This document shows, in pieces, positions 26,472 to 34,901 of a stretch of 64,000 bases of DNA (within the stretch, counting starts at the first letter, position 1; each line of letters opens with the position of its first letter). The stretch covers positions 434,001 to 498,000 of the forward strand of contig NZ_CP149798.1 in assembly GCF_037940415.1 (NCBI RefSeq), given 5' to 3'. The translations under genes and the position numbers were made by a program. Below the pieces are notes generated by a model that was not told the DNA's origin, ran no database searches, and saw only the letters and a list, made by a program, of their open reading frames with translations. The stretch comes from Streptomyces sp. f51. Its GTDB lineage: Bacteria; Actinomycetota; Actinomycetes; Streptomycetales; Streptomycetaceae.

Positions 26472-27225
26472 GACCACGACCTTCGTACCCCCGTCTCGGT
26501 TCGCGGTGCCCGGACGCATCGCGGTGGACACGCAGACGGCCACCACCTGGCAGACGGCCACGCTCACCGAGATCCGTCGCGAGACCCCGAACGCGGCGAC
26601 CTTCCGGTTCGCCGTGCCCGCGTGGGCGGGGCATCTGCCCGGCCAGCATCTGATGCTGCGGCTCACCGCCGGGGACGGATATGTGGCGCAGCGCCACTAC
26701 TCCATCGCGTCCTCCCCCGACGACAGCGGCCACATCGAGCTGACCCTGGACCATGTCGACGGCGGTGAGGTCTCCGGCTGGTTCCACACCGTGGCCCGGC
26801 CCGGCGACTCCGTCGAGGTCCGCGGTCCGCTGAGCGGCTTCTTCGCCTGGCCGGGGGACCGGGCGGCGCTGCTGGTCGGCGCCGGTTCCGGTGTCGTGCC
26901 GCTGATGTCGATGCTGCGCCACCACCGCGCGCGGTCCCTGGACGTCCCGCTGCGGCTTCTGGTGTCGGCGCGGAGTCCCGAGGAGCTGATATACGCCCGG
27001 GAGTACGGTGCCGAAACCACCACCGTGTTCACGCGCGCGGCCCCGGACGGTGTGCCCGTGGGCCGTATGACCGCCGCACATGTGGAACCCCTCATGGCCG
27101 AAGCACCTCCCGGTGGCTGGGAGGCCTACATCTGCGGTTCCAACGCCTTCGCGGAACACGCTTCACGCCTGCTGGTGACAGCGGGCCAGCCGGTGGACCG
27201 AATCCGGATCGAACGGTTCGGCTGA
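26464..27225 (+). CDS. FAD-dependent ferredoxin-reductase-type oxidoreductase
   Basis: A 253-residue reductase of the ferredoxin-NADP reductase superfamily. The FAD motif RHYSIASSP (R-x-Y-S) is at about 77-85, and the NAD(P)-binding loop GAGSGVVPLMSML at about 139-151. The C-terminal YICGSNAFAEHASRLL follows the canonical order. There is no 2Fe-2S domain. It starts at GTG 26464 inside the end of the molybdopterin oxidoreductase gene (8-bp overlap), so both are made together. It is the probable NAD(P)H-dependent electron donor of that protein. Confidence 0.88.
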   Translation: MTETTTFVPPSRFAVPGRIAVDTQTATTWQTATLTEIRRETPNAATFRFAVPAWAGHLPGQHLMLRLTAGDGYVAQRHYSIASSPDDSGHIELTLDHVDGGEVSGWFHTVARPGDSVEVRGPLSGFFAWPGDRAALLVGAGSGVVPLMSMLRHHRARSLDVPLRLLVSARSPEELIYAREYGAETTTVFTRAAPDGVPVGRMTAAHVEPLMAEAPPGGWEAYICGSNAFAEHASRLLVTAGQPVDRIRIERFG

Positions 27226-27254
27226 GGTCTGGCGTCCGGTTGAGGTCTGGTGTG
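27219..27254. repeat. Tandem 18-bp duplication at stop codon
   Basis: CGGCTGAGGTCTGGCGTC (27219-27236) is followed directly by a near copy, CGGTTGAGGTCTGGTGTG (27237-27254). The first copy contains the reductase stop codon. A short hairpin (GCATCA/TGATGC, 27322-27337) lies downstream and could end transcription between the convergent genes. Confidence 0.6.
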
Positions 27255-27372
27255 TGGTGTCGGGTCGGGGCGCCGTGAGCGGCGGGGCTCCGACCAGCCA
27301 GGAAGAGACGCGCGCGGGGTGGCATCAAGCCTGATGCTCAGGCCGACGCGCGGAGTTCTCGCCAGGGCGTCG

Positions 27373-27603
27373 TCAGCGGGTGACCGCCACCAGCCCCGCC
27401 ATCAGCAACCCGGCTCCCAGGAATCCGAACTGGAGCCTCATGCGTCCGAGGCTCGTCCAGGGTGTGCCCCAGCGCGTCCTGTAGCGCGACGAGAACGTCA
27501 CGTCCGCCCAGTCCCACACCCAGACGTCCACGCCGCGGTATCCGCAAGCCACCACGGTGAACGCGCAGCCCGCGATCAGTGCGAGCACCCCACGAAGAAT
27601 CAC
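27373..27603 (-). CDS. Small membrane protein, 76 aa
   Basis: A 76-residue protein beginning at GTG 27603 with GGAGGGGGCGGC directly upstream. There are two hydrophobic helices, about 4-20 (GVLALIAGCAFTVVACGY) and about 58-74 (FGFLGAGLLMAGLVAV), joined by a Trp/Arg-rich stretch (VWVWDWADVTFSSRYRTRW). I do not recognise the family. It is divergent from another small membrane protein gene with only 94 bases between them, so they may share a promoter region. Confidence 0.6.
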   Translation of the reverse strand: MILRGVLALIAGCAFTVVACGYRGVDVWVWDWADVTFSSRYRTRWGTPWTSLGRMRLQFGFLGAGLLMAGLVAVTR

Positions 27604-27697
27604 GCCGCCCCCTCCCTCACGACGAACATCACTGCCGCGGCATTGTCGCAGGCGGCACCGGTTGACGCGCTCGGAGCATCCCGAAAGGATGCGCGTC

Positions 27698-27964
27698 ATG
27701 TTGCAGCTCAGCGCGCGAGCCTCCCACGGCGGCCAGGTGTTCCTGTTGATCTGGGGAGTGGGCGCGCTGGTCATGGGGGCGGCGTTGGCCTCGAAGAAGG
27801 GGTCCGCCCGGTTTCGCGCGGTGATCGCGTCCGGACTCCAGGGACATCCCGTACGACAGGCCCGTGCGCAGAGCTTCGGCTCTCTGCGCGTGATGGCCGC
27901 CGTGCTCGCCCTTGCGGGCCTGATCGGAAGCATCGCGGCCGTCGCCCTGCTGAGTCGAGCCTAG
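27698..27964 (+). CDS. Small membrane protein, 88 aa
   Basis: An 88-residue protein with two hydrophobic helices, about 14-32 (VFLLIWGVGALVMGAALA) and about 66-85 (VMAAVLALAGLIGSIAAVALL), flanking a basic loop. I choose ATG 27698, 8 bases after AAAGGA; ATG 27689 would overlap that ribosome site. The family is not recognised. It is divergent from the 76-residue membrane protein gene. Confidence 0.6.
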   Translation: MLQLSARASHGGQVFLLIWGVGALVMGAALASKKGSARFRAVIASGLQGHPVRQARAQSFGSLRVMAAVLALAGLIGSIAAVALLSRA

Positions 27965-28004
27965 ACCTCGATCGTGCCCCGGCCGTGCCGAGGGGGCTCG
28001 GAGC

Positions 28005-28730
28005 CTACGTTGCGAGGGGCGAGAGCAGCGCGTAGTGGCGAACGGCTGTGAACACCTTCGGTTCGGGGAGGTTCAGCGCAGCCATGGCCGCCGAGGCGGT
28101 TTCGTGGCGCTCGCCGTTGACCCGGATCTCGCTCTGCATCGCGCCGGGCCGGCCGCCGTAGAAGACCTTGACCCCGTTGAAGTGCGGTGATTCCAGGTCC
28201 GCGGTGAAGGTGTGCGCGACGCGGTGCAGCACGTTCGCGTCGAGCAGGGCGGCCTGCAAGCGCCGGTTCTCGTCGCCGTCGAGACCGAAGGCGACCGCTC
28301 CGGAGACGATCGAGTGCCAGCCTGCGACTCCGCGCCCGTGGTCGGGTCCCAGGTGGTCCGCGAAGCGTGAACGTGGGTCGAGGAGTTCGAGCATGCAGGC
28401 GCCCGCCGTCTGCACCCAGAGGTCGGCCGCCCTGCGGGGATCGCCGGACATCGCCACGACACAGTCCGTGAAGCACGGGACATCCGGCTGGAGGCTCACG
28501 TCGGGCAGGGCCACGAGGTCGTAGTGGCGGCCGCCCCCGTGGTACGGCGGCGCGACGCCCACCGCCCATCCACTCGGGCTGCTCAGCGAATTGCCCTTGA
28601 CTTCGGCGCCCTGGGTGACACCGGGCGCGTACTCCTCCAGGCTCGCCTTCACGAGGGCGAGGAACTCCAGGTCGGGCAGGCGTTCTTCGGACGGCTGGGC
28701 TTCGCGGGCGCGGCGGCGTATCCAGGGCAT
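28005..28730 (-). CDS. DUF6348-like cytoplasmic protein
   Basis: A 241-residue soluble protein that resembles the DUF6348 proteins of Streptomyces. Recognisable stretches are LEEYAPGVTQGAEVKGNSLS, HYDLVALPDVSLQPDVPCFT and SEIRVNGERHETASAAMAAL. No signal peptide, membrane segment or catalytic motif is evident. I start it at ATG 28730, where the protein's conserved part begins. An open frame extends far upstream on the same strand through other genes and is not credible. The function is unknown; proteins of this type are sometimes suspected to be immunity-like, but nothing here shows a toxin partner. Confidence 0.65.
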   Translation of the reverse strand: MPWIRRRAREAQPSEERLPDLEFLALVKASLEEYAPGVTQGAEVKGNSLSSPSGWAVGVAPPYHGGGRHYDLVALPDVSLQPDVPCFTDCVVAMSGDPRRAADLWVQTAGACMLELLDPRSRFADHLGPDHGRGVAGWHSIVSGAVAFGLDGDENRRLQAALLDANVLHRVAHTFTADLESPHFNGVKVFYGGRPGAMQSEIRVNGERHETASAAMAALNLPEPKVFTAVRHYALLSPLAT

Positions 28731-29079
28731 GCGGTGGATCCTATCCACGGGGCGGACGCCGGCCGGCAGTGGCGGCGGGTTCGCCCGCGTCTGCGCGATC
28801 GCGGCGGACGGGGCCGCAACTGCCCAGGTTCCTGGGCCTGTCCACGTACTCGGGACGGAGCGGCGGCTCAGTCCTCCTTCACTCTCTGTTCTCTCGGTAC
28901 GCGAGGAATTCGCCGAGCAGTGGGCGCCGCGCGACGATCGGCCCCGCCTCAATCGCCCTGTGAACGGCCCACGGGTTTCGATCCGGGCCCGCCGGTGTAT
29001 CCGGTCGTGGGCGGGGCATTCGGTGTGCGCCCGGGTGTCGCGGACGGGGGTCGGCGCGGCGGGTGGCGTGAGGAGGGGC
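28731..29079. other. Intergenic region before the Rv1733c-like gene
   Basis: 349 bases between divergent genes. I see no credible ORF, strong hairpin or clear promoter hexamers. Confidence 0.4.
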
Positions 29080-29664
29080 ATGCGAAGCCGGGTGCGGGGC
29101 TGGCGTTGGCGTCGGAATCCGTTACGGCGGCGCTCCGACGTCGTCGAGGCGTGGTGGGCCGTGGCCGTCGGGGTGCTGCTGCTGGTCGGCGCGCCGCTCG
29201 TGGGAGCGGGGGTCGCGCGCTGGACGTACGAGCACGCGCGGGCGCACGCCGAGGCGACCCGCGCCACCGAGCACCACGTCCGTGCCGTGCTGGTGAAGGA
29301 CTCGCCCAGGGTGGTGCCCTCGGCCTCGGGCCACGGAATGCGCCCGCTCTCCACGCCTGTTCGCTGGACGGGGTCCGACGGGACCGCGCGGACCGCTCTC
29401 GTGCATGTGCCCGCGGGTCTGCGGCGCGGTACACGCGTCGACGTGTGGACCGACGGGCGAGGGGTGATCGTGCCTGCCGCGCCGAGTTCCGCGATGATCC
29501 TGCAACAGGCCCTGGCCATCGGCGTCTTCACCGGCGCGGGCGCCATCTTCGCCGTCTCGGTCGCGCATGTCTGCGTGAGCCGGAGCCTGGTGCGTCGCCG
29601 ACTGGACCAGTGGGCGAGCGACTGGGCGCGGACGGAACCCGACTGGACCCGGCGGACGGCCTGA
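29080..29664 (+). CDS. Rv1733c-family membrane protein (TTA codon)
   Basis: A 194-residue membrane protein of the Rv1733c type common in Streptomyces. Two transmembrane helices (about 25-47, AWWAVAVGVLLLVGAPLVGAG, and about 143-166, LAIGVFTGAGAIFAVSVAHV) enclose an extracytoplasmic loop of about 95 residues. The N-terminus is very basic. The ATG at 29080 follows AGGAGGGG by 2-3 bases, which is tight. Leucine 15 is encoded by TTA (29122-29124), so translation should depend on the developmental bldA tRNA. The biochemical role is unknown. Confidence 0.75.
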   Translation: MRSRVRGWRWRRNPLRRRSDVVEAWWAVAVGVLLLVGAPLVGAGVARWTYEHARAHAEATRATEHHVRAVLVKDSPRVVPSASGHGMRPLSTPVRWTGSDGTARTALVHVPAGLRRGTRVDVWTDGRGVIVPAAPSSAMILQQALAIGVFTGAGAIFAVSVAHVCVSRSLVRRRLDQWASDWARTEPDWTRRTA

Positions 29665-29834
29665 CAAGCCGGATACCTCCACACGGCCCGAGAAACGGAA
29701 CCCCCCGGACGGCCTGAGAATCGGAACGCCTCCCGACGGCCGGGACGCGTCGCTGCCCGCATGGCCGTGGCGGGGCCACGAGGGCGGACGTACGGTGTGA
29801 TCATCCGCGTTCGCGTGCCGAAAGGTGGTCCCTG

Positions 29835-30800
29835 ATGGCCCTGTTCGACCTCCCGCTCGACGAACTCCGCTCCTGTCGCAGCGCGTCCACCGAGCCCGAG
29901 GACTTCGACTCCTTCTGGGCCAGGACACTCAAGGAAGCCCGGGAACACGACCTCGCCGCCCGCTTCGAGCCGGTCGGGATCCCGCTGAAGACGGTCACGG
30001 TCCACGACGTCACGTTCGCCGGCTTCGGCGGACATCCGATCAAGGGCTGGCTGACCGTGCCGGCGTGGGCCGACTCCCCGCTGCCCACGGTCGTCGAGTT
30101 CATCGGGTACGGCGGCGGACGCGGGCTCCCGCACACGCATCTGCTGTGGGCGTCGGCCGGCTTCGCGCACTTCGTGATGGACACGCGCGGTCAGGCCAGC
30201 GTGTGGGGCGGCGGCGAGACCCCGGACCCCGTGGGCAGCGCGCCCGCCTTCCCCGGGTACATGACGCGGGGGATCGAGGACCCCGAAACCTACTACTACC
30301 GGCGGCTGTTCACGGACGCGGTGCGCGCCGTGGAGGCGGCCCGCTCGCACCCCCTGGTCGACGCGGCGCGCGTCGCGGCGCTCGGCGGGAGCCAGGGCGG
30401 CGGTATCACCATCGCGGTCGGCGGTCTGGTGCCCGACCTGGTGGCGGTCGCCCCCGACGTCCCGTTCCTGTGCGACTTCCCGCGCGCCACGACCCTCACG
30501 GACCGCGCCCCCTACCGGGAGATCGGCAACTACCTCAAGACGCACCGTGGCCGCACGGCACAGGTGCAGCGCACCCTCTCCTACTTCGACGGAGTGCACT
30601 TCGCCGCGCGCGGACGGGCACCCGCCCTGTTCTCGGCGGCACTCGAGGACCAGACCTGCCCGCCGTCGACGGTCTTCGCGGCCTTCAACGCCTGGGGGAA
30701 CGGGGACAAGGAGATCGAGGTGTACGACTTCAACGACCATGAGGGCGGCGGCCCTTACCAGCAGGCGGCGCAGCTGCGCTGGCTGCCCGGGCGCGTCTGA
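29835..30800 (+). CDS. Acetylxylan esterase / cephalosporin-C deacetylase (CE7)
   Basis: A 321-residue carbohydrate esterase of family 7, which removes acetyl groups from xylo-oligosaccharides and similar small acetylated compounds. The RGQ motif appears as DTRGQAS. The nucleophile elbow is GGSQGGG (Ser about 187), the acid is in ALEDQTCPPST (Asp about 274), and the histidine is in NDHEGGG (about 303). The absence of a signal peptide agrees with CE7 enzymes that act on imported oligosaccharides. GGTGG precedes the ATG. A SnoaL-like gene follows after only 8 bases. Confidence 0.92.
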   Translation: MALFDLPLDELRSCRSASTEPEDFDSFWARTLKEAREHDLAARFEPVGIPLKTVTVHDVTFAGFGGHPIKGWLTVPAWADSPLPTVVEFIGYGGGRGLPHTHLLWASAGFAHFVMDTRGQASVWGGGETPDPVGSAPAFPGYMTRGIEDPETYYYRRLFTDAVRAVEAARSHPLVDAARVAALGGSQGGGITIAVGGLVPDLVAVAPDVPFLCDFPRATTLTDRAPYREIGNYLKTHRGRTAQVQRTLSYFDGVHFAARGRAPALFSAALEDQTCPPSTVFAAFNAWGNGDKEIEVYDFNDHEGGGPYQQAAQLRWLPGRV

Positions 30801-30808
30801 GGCCGGCG

Positions 30809-31210
30809 ATGGACACGACCACCGCGGCCCGGCGCTTCGTCCGGGTGTGGGAGCGGGCCTGGGCGGCCCACGACGTCGAGGCGATCCTGGAGCTGTACGC
30901 GGACGACTGCGTCCACCGGTCCATGCCGTTCCGGGAGCCCCACCACGGCAGGGACGAGCTCGCCGCGTACCTCCGCTGGTCCTTCGAGTCCGAGCACACG
31001 ACCGACGTCCGCTTCTCGGACCCGTCGGTCGGGCGGGACGGGCGGGCGGTCGCCGAGTTCCGCGTCCTCGCGCTGGAGGAAGGCCGCCCCACGACGCTCG
31101 CGGGCTGTGTCCTCGTCCGTTTCGACGCCGCGGGACTCGCGGTGGAGACCCGGGACTACTGGCACAGCACCCAAGGGTCCGTGCCCGCTCTTCCGTGGCG
31201 GACGCCCTAG
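30809..31210 (+). CDS. SnoaL-like (NTF2-fold) protein
   Basis: A 133-residue single-domain protein with the SnoaL/NTF2 fold: WERAWAAHDVEAILELYADD at the start, HGRDELAAYLRW in the middle, and a closing VETRDYWHSTQG. Such proteins are small cyclases, isomerases or binding proteins, and the exact role cannot be told from sequence. It starts 8 bases after the esterase stop and is probably co-transcribed with it. Confidence 0.82.
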   Translation: MDTTTAARRFVRVWERAWAAHDVEAILELYADDCVHRSMPFREPHHGRDELAAYLRWSFESEHTTDVRFSDPSVGRDGRAVAEFRVLALEEGRPTTLAGCVLVRFDAAGLAVETRDYWHSTQGSVPALPWRTP

Positions 31211-31579
31211 TACCCGATACGCCTCTTCTCCTGGGAAGTACCTCCGAGGGCGACAGGAAAAGGGACGTCGGCAATCCGCATTCCCGTCGACCAGAGACAC
31301 TTTTCTTCCGCCTGGCCAAAAGGACTTACCGGCGGCCGAAATCGGGCTTCAACCCCGCTCCAACCGGTCCCGATCTGGACATTCAGGGGCACATTCCAGT
31401 CCACGGAGCCATAGATCCTTGCCGCATGCAGCCGCCTTGCAGGATCTTCAAGGGGAAAGCCCGAGAGACAAGGCGACGGAAGGGTCGCACGAAAGCAGGA
31501 AGACGCCCTTTTGGCAAACCTTTCATGCTTCCCGCCGTGTCGTGCTCTCCCCGTTCACATGTTGAATGAAGGAGAAGTT
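31211..31579. other. Lower-GC region upstream of the crystallin-fold gene
   Basis: 369 bases without a credible gene. GC content is visibly lower than around it; the line 31261-31320 has about 35 G or C in 60. A minus-strand frame at 31207-31404 lacks a ribosome site and family resemblance. The promoter of the small secreted protein should lie here. Confidence 0.5.
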
Positions 31580-31933
31580 GTGATCTCAAGGACGATGAGG
31601 CTGGCCCGCTCCGTGACGGTGGCGGCAGTCGCCACCGTGGGCGTCACGATGGCCATGCCCACCGGCAACGCGTTCGCGATCGACCACATAGAGTGCCGTG
31701 GCGGGGCCGACTACCTGAAGATCTGGTCGCACCTGGACGGGAGGTCCAGTGTGGACTGCTACGCCAACAAGGGCCGGACCAACTTCGGCTCATGGTGGGT
31801 CGACCGCATTTCGACGGGCAACAACGATCTCATCTACTACGACGCGAACGGCGACTCGGTGCGCATCAACCGGTGGACCGACATCACTTTCCCGAGCCGT
31901 CCTCCGCTGGTCAAGGACATCGAAATCCTCTAG
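31580..31933 (+). CDS. Secreted beta/gamma-crystallin-fold, killer-toxin-like protein
   Basis: A 117-residue exported protein: a signal peptide of about 33 residues ending GNAFA, then a mature part of about 84 residues starting IDHIECRGG. The mature part has two cysteines (Cys6 and Cys27 of the mature form), SVDCYANKG, a WWVDRISTGNNDLIYY segment and INRWTDITFP. This pattern matches the small crystallin-fold proteins of Streptomyces related to the yeast killer toxin WmKT (the SKLP type). The start GTG 31580 has AAGGAG 5 bases upstream; ATG 31595 is an alternative. It lies in a lower-GC patch and ends at a strong hairpin. Antimicrobial activity is inference from the family. Confidence 0.7.
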   Translation: MISRTMRLARSVTVAAVATVGVTMAMPTGNAFAIDHIECRGGADYLKIWSHLDGRSSVDCYANKGRTNFGSWWVDRISTGNNDLIYYDANGDSVRINRWTDITFPSRPPLVKDIEIL

Positions 31934-32074
31934 TGCACGATCAGGAAACTCACCGGAACCGGTCGTACCGACGCTCGACCTTTTCATGCCGCCGCGCGAC
32001 CCTTCCCGGACACGCATTCATTCCCGCGTGACCTGAATTCCACACGGTGATGAATCGAATTCCCTCCTGATTAT

Positions 32075-32111
32075 CGATACAGGTCGCGCGATTCTCGCGC
32101 GGCCTGTATCG
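32075..32111. terminator. Strong bidirectional hairpin terminator
   Basis: The arm CGATACAGGTCGCGCG (32075-32090) pairs with 32096-32111 over 16 positions with a single mismatch, which is a G-U wobble in one orientation, and closes on a 5-base loop (ATTCT). It lies between the convergent crystallin-fold and hypothetical-protein genes and is the strongest hairpin I saw in the window. Confidence 0.8.
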
Positions 32112-32138
32112 GCCTGCTCCCGCAAGGACACGGTCGCG

Positions 32139-32840
32139 TCAGAAAAGGCCGGACCACTCCGCCTCGACGCTCCAGTTGCTCGCTCCCGCCGCGTAGTCGG
32201 CGAACAGCGCGGCCACCTCGTCCCGCCCGCTCAGCACACAGCGGTAGTGGTGTTCCATCGAGCCTTCCCGGTGTTCGACGGCGAAGCCGTCCGTGGTGAG
32301 GCCCGCGTTGGGGCCGTGGCCGACCTGGAGGAAGTGACCGCTGCGCCGCTCCAGGATCAGGAACCAGTTCTCCGCGGACAGCCGGTGCACGGCACGGTCG
32401 ATCACCTCGGGGTCCGCGTCCTCCACCGTCAGCCCGACGCACGGCCGAAGGCTCAGCCCGTCGGCCCCGCGCTGCGCGGGCGGCCGGTGCAGCACCTGGG
32501 CCTGCGGGTCGAAGCAGACCAGACCGTGCCGGCCGGCGAGGGCCACCACCTCGGGTGCCGTGCCGTCGGCCCGGCTCCAGGACATCGGCATGATCACATA
32601 CGCGGCGGAGACGCCGAGGCCGGCGGCCCAGGGTGACGCCTCCGCCCGCGCGTCGTCGCCATCCGTCGCCGAAAGCACGGGGAACCGGTCGGTCAGCTCC
32701 CGGCGAAAGGCGGCCACGGCCTCGTTCGCCACGACTCCGGCACCGGTCGGGTCGCCGTCACACAGCCGCTCGTACGTGCGCGTCGCGTCGGCGACCGGGA
32801 CGCGCCCGGACTCGAACCACACCGCAAGGTCAAAACTCAC
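32139..32840 (-). CDS. Hypothetical protein, possible immunity-type
   Basis: A 233-residue soluble protein starting at GTG 32840 with GGAGG 4 bases upstream. The N-terminus (FDLAVWFESGRVPVADATRT, then YERLCDGD) and a following SPWA segment are reminiscent of a large actinobacterial family of uncharacterised proteins that begin SYDLAVW and are sometimes linked to polymorphic-toxin immunity. The C-terminal half (NWFLILERRSGHFLQVGHGP, MEHHYRCVL) looks like an alpha/beta binding domain. I cannot assign a function. It is convergent with the crystallin-fold toxin-like gene. Confidence 0.6.
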   Translation of the reverse strand: MSFDLAVWFESGRVPVADATRTYERLCDGDPTGAGVVANEAVAAFRRELTDRFPVLSATDGDDARAEASPWAAGLGVSAAYVIMPMSWSRADGTAPEVVALAGRHGLVCFDPQAQVLHRPPAQRGADGLSLRPCVGLTVEDADPEVIDRAVHRLSAENWFLILERRSGHFLQVGHGPNAGLTTDGFAVEHREGSMEHHYRCVLSGRDEVAALFADYAAGASNWSVEAEWSGLF

Positions 32841-33195
32841 GTCGCCTCCATCCACCGAACCCTGACGCGCGAGCCTACGGCCGACCCCTGACAACGCCCT
32901 CCCGGCGTGGGCCTGTTGGGGCGCGGGCCGCGACGCCCCCTGCGAGAGGGGCCGGGTCGGCCGAAGGATCACTGGCGGGCACTTTCGGACACGGCGGTTC
33001 CGGCGGTTCCCGCGGCCCTGGGAGCCCCCGGGCGGCGTCTCGCCGACGTCGGCGGCGAGGCGCCCGGGACGCGCATCACAGTGGGCCCAAGGGATCTGGC
33101 GCACGGCGCCACTCGGGCCGAGGCGCCCGGAGGGCGGTGCGCCCCGACCGGGAACGCGAACCGGAATCGGCCGAAGTCGCCGGACGCCCTTCCCC

Positions 33196-33211
33196 AGTGG
33201 TTTAGACCAAT
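33196..33211 (+). promoter_or_regulatory. dre-like operator before GntR gene
   Basis: AGTGGTTTAGACCAAT matches the DasR-responsive element at 14 of 16 positions when either G or C is allowed at position 2. It lies 64 bases before the GntR start and contains the GT-N-TA-N-AC core expected for HutC-subfamily regulators, so autoregulation by the adjacent gene is the simplest reading. It shares AGACCAAT with the site at 17255-17270. Confidence 0.65.
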
Positions 33212-33274
33212 GCTAGATGTGGTGGCACACCGAGCTCACACGGCTACGTTTTGTCACCACCAGGAGGCGCGGTC

Positions 33275-34000
33275 ATGGCCCGCACCACCCATCCGTCCGA
33301 ACACGAACCGCTCTACGCGCGGATCGCCGCACAACTGGTCGGCGAGCTGCGCACCGGATCCATACCTCCCGGCGAACGCCTGCCCGGGGAACGCGAGTTG
33401 GCCGCCCGGTTCGGCGTCAGCCGCGAGACCGTGCGGCAGGCGCTCACCATGCTGCGGCGCGACGGCCAGGTCTCCACGGACCGGCGCGGCAGTCACGCGA
33501 CGCTGTCCGGCACCGGCGCCGAGCACGTCCCGTCCCTCGACTTCCCCGTCGGCGCGCACACGGGCGAGCCCGACGGGTGCCGCCGGGCCACGGTCACCTG
33601 GGAGACGCCCTCGCCCGAACACGCGAAGGCGCTCGGACTCGCCCCGCTGCGGGCGACGCTGGTCCATCGCTACGAGTCCGCCGCGGCCGACGGCAGTGGA
33701 CTGCGTACGGCCGTGACATCGTTCTCCGCCATCGCCGTGACCGAGGTGGAGGAGCTCGCCCGCTACCGCGACCGTGCGAACAACCACTCCTCGGCACAGT
33801 TGTCCCGCGCCTACGACTGGATGCGCAAGGCGGGTCTGACCCTGCACCACCGGGACGCGATCACCAGACTCCCGCAGTCGGTACGGGTCACCCGGCGCGT
33901 CCACGACCAGTACGACCGCCCGCTGGAGATCACCGACCTGACGGTGGACGCCCGGCAGAACGCCCTCGTCTACGAGTTCACGCTGCCCGCGGCCAGGTGA
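33275..34000 (+). CDS. GntR/HutC-family regulator with UTRA domain
   Basis: A 241-residue GntR regulator of the HutC subfamily. The N-terminal winged helix reads LYARIAAQLVGELRTGSIPP, GERLPGERELAARFGVSRET and VRQALTMLRRDGQV. Residues about 90-240 form the UTRA ligand domain, usually a sensor of sugar phosphates or other small metabolites. AGGAGG lies 7 bases before ATG 33275. It differs in sequence from the global chitin regulator DasR, but the dre-like site upstream suggests related DNA recognition. No obvious target operon is adjacent. Confidence 0.86.
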   Translation: MARTTHPSEHEPLYARIAAQLVGELRTGSIPPGERLPGERELAARFGVSRETVRQALTMLRRDGQVSTDRRGSHATLSGTGAEHVPSLDFPVGAHTGEPDGCRRATVTWETPSPEHAKALGLAPLRATLVHRYESAAADGSGLRTAVTSFSAIAVTEVEELARYRDRANNHSSAQLSRAYDWMRKAGLTLHHRDAITRLPQSVRVTRRVHDQYDRPLEITDLTVDARQNALVYEFTLPAAR

Positions 34001-34015
34001 GGGCAGGGCCCGCCG

Positions 34016-34780
34016 TCAGATGACGGCCGGGGCGTCCTCCCGTACGGCCACGATCATCCGTGCCCGCGGGCTGCCGTCCCGTCGGCGGCCGAACTCGTTC
34101 AGCGGATGAAGCTCCGTCCGGAATCCGGCCCGCGCCAGCTCCCGCCGTACGTCGCCCAGCCGGAACGTGCGGTAGTACATGACGAAGGTCGGGCGCCGGA
34201 CGGCGTTGCGCACGCGCATCACCGTGTCGAAGCCGAGCAGGGCCCAGTACCAGGGCGAGCCGGCCCGTGGCGGGGCCGTGACGGGGAAGGCGAAGCGTCC
34301 GCCGGGGCGCAGCACGGCGTGGACTCCGGAGAACAGGCCGGGCAGCTCCCGCGGCAGGAAGTGCCCGAAGGCGCCGAAGCTCACGACGAGATCGAACTCC
34401 GGCCCGAAGGGCAGGGCGCGGGCGTCCGCCCGGACGAAGGCGACCGTCGGCGCCCCGCCCGCGCCCGCCGGGGACGCCGGCTCCCCGAGTCGTGAGCGCC
34501 CCACCGCCAGCATGCCCGTGCTGATGTCGACGCCGGTGACGCTCTCGCGGCACAGGCCCCGCAGGACCTCCATGCCCGCCCCGGTGCCGCAGCAGAGGTC
34601 GAGCCCCGCGTCGAAGGGCCCCATCGGCGCGAGAGCCTTGCCCACGGCTTCGAGGATGGCGTCCGGGGTCCGGAACGGCGTGTGGTCGAACTTGGGCGCG
34701 AGCAGGTCGTAACCGTGTTCGATCGACGAGAGGGCCTGCACGGCCAGTTCGCGGAGGGTGGGACCTTGCGGGGTGAACAT
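34016..34780 (-). CDS. Class I SAM-dependent methyltransferase
   Basis: A 254-residue methyltransferase with the class I SAM fold. Motif I is GLDLCCGTGAGMEVL (about 58-72), followed by VTGVDISTGMLAVGRSRL, VAFVRADARALPFG and the FDLVVSFGAFGHF motif (about 125-137). The acceptor is unknown. I start it at ATG 34780; the frame stays open to 34903 but then reaches the start of the divergent GH13 gene. The ribosome site (CGGCGGG) is weak, so the start is uncertain. Confidence 0.82.
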   Translation of the reverse strand: MFTPQGPTLRELAVQALSSIEHGYDLLAPKFDHTPFRTPDAILEAVGKALAPMGPFDAGLDLCCGTGAGMEVLRGLCRESVTGVDISTGMLAVGRSRLGEPASPAGAGGAPTVAFVRADARALPFGPEFDLVVSFGAFGHFLPRELPGLFSGVHAVLRPGGRFAFPVTAPPRAGSPWYWALLGFDTVMRVRNAVRRPTFVMYYRTFRLGDVRRELARAGFRTELHPLNEFGRRRDGSPRARMIVAVREDAPAVI

Positions 34781-34901
34781 CCCGCCGAGCTTAGGGGCTC
34801 GGCCCCCGATCGGGGGGATGCGCCCGGGACAGGTCGAACGGGGCCCGAACAGCGGCCTGTGGGGCAGCGGTCGCGTGGTGCGCTGATCTATCGTCGCGGG
34901 C

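Noticed and set aside
28005..31319. A very long minus-strand open frame running through the esterase, SnoaL and Rv1733c regions
   Set aside because: Only the first-coordinates end (to about 28730) resembles a protein. The rest is antisense to better-supported genes and is typical open frame in high-GC DNA.
31207..31404. A 65-residue minus-strand frame in the lower-GC patch
   Set aside because: No ribosome site, no family resemblance and no GC3 pattern; more likely chance.
33275..34000. Calling the GntR protein DasR
   Set aside because: The DNA-binding and UTRA sequences do not match DasR as I know it; only the upstream operator looks DasR-like.
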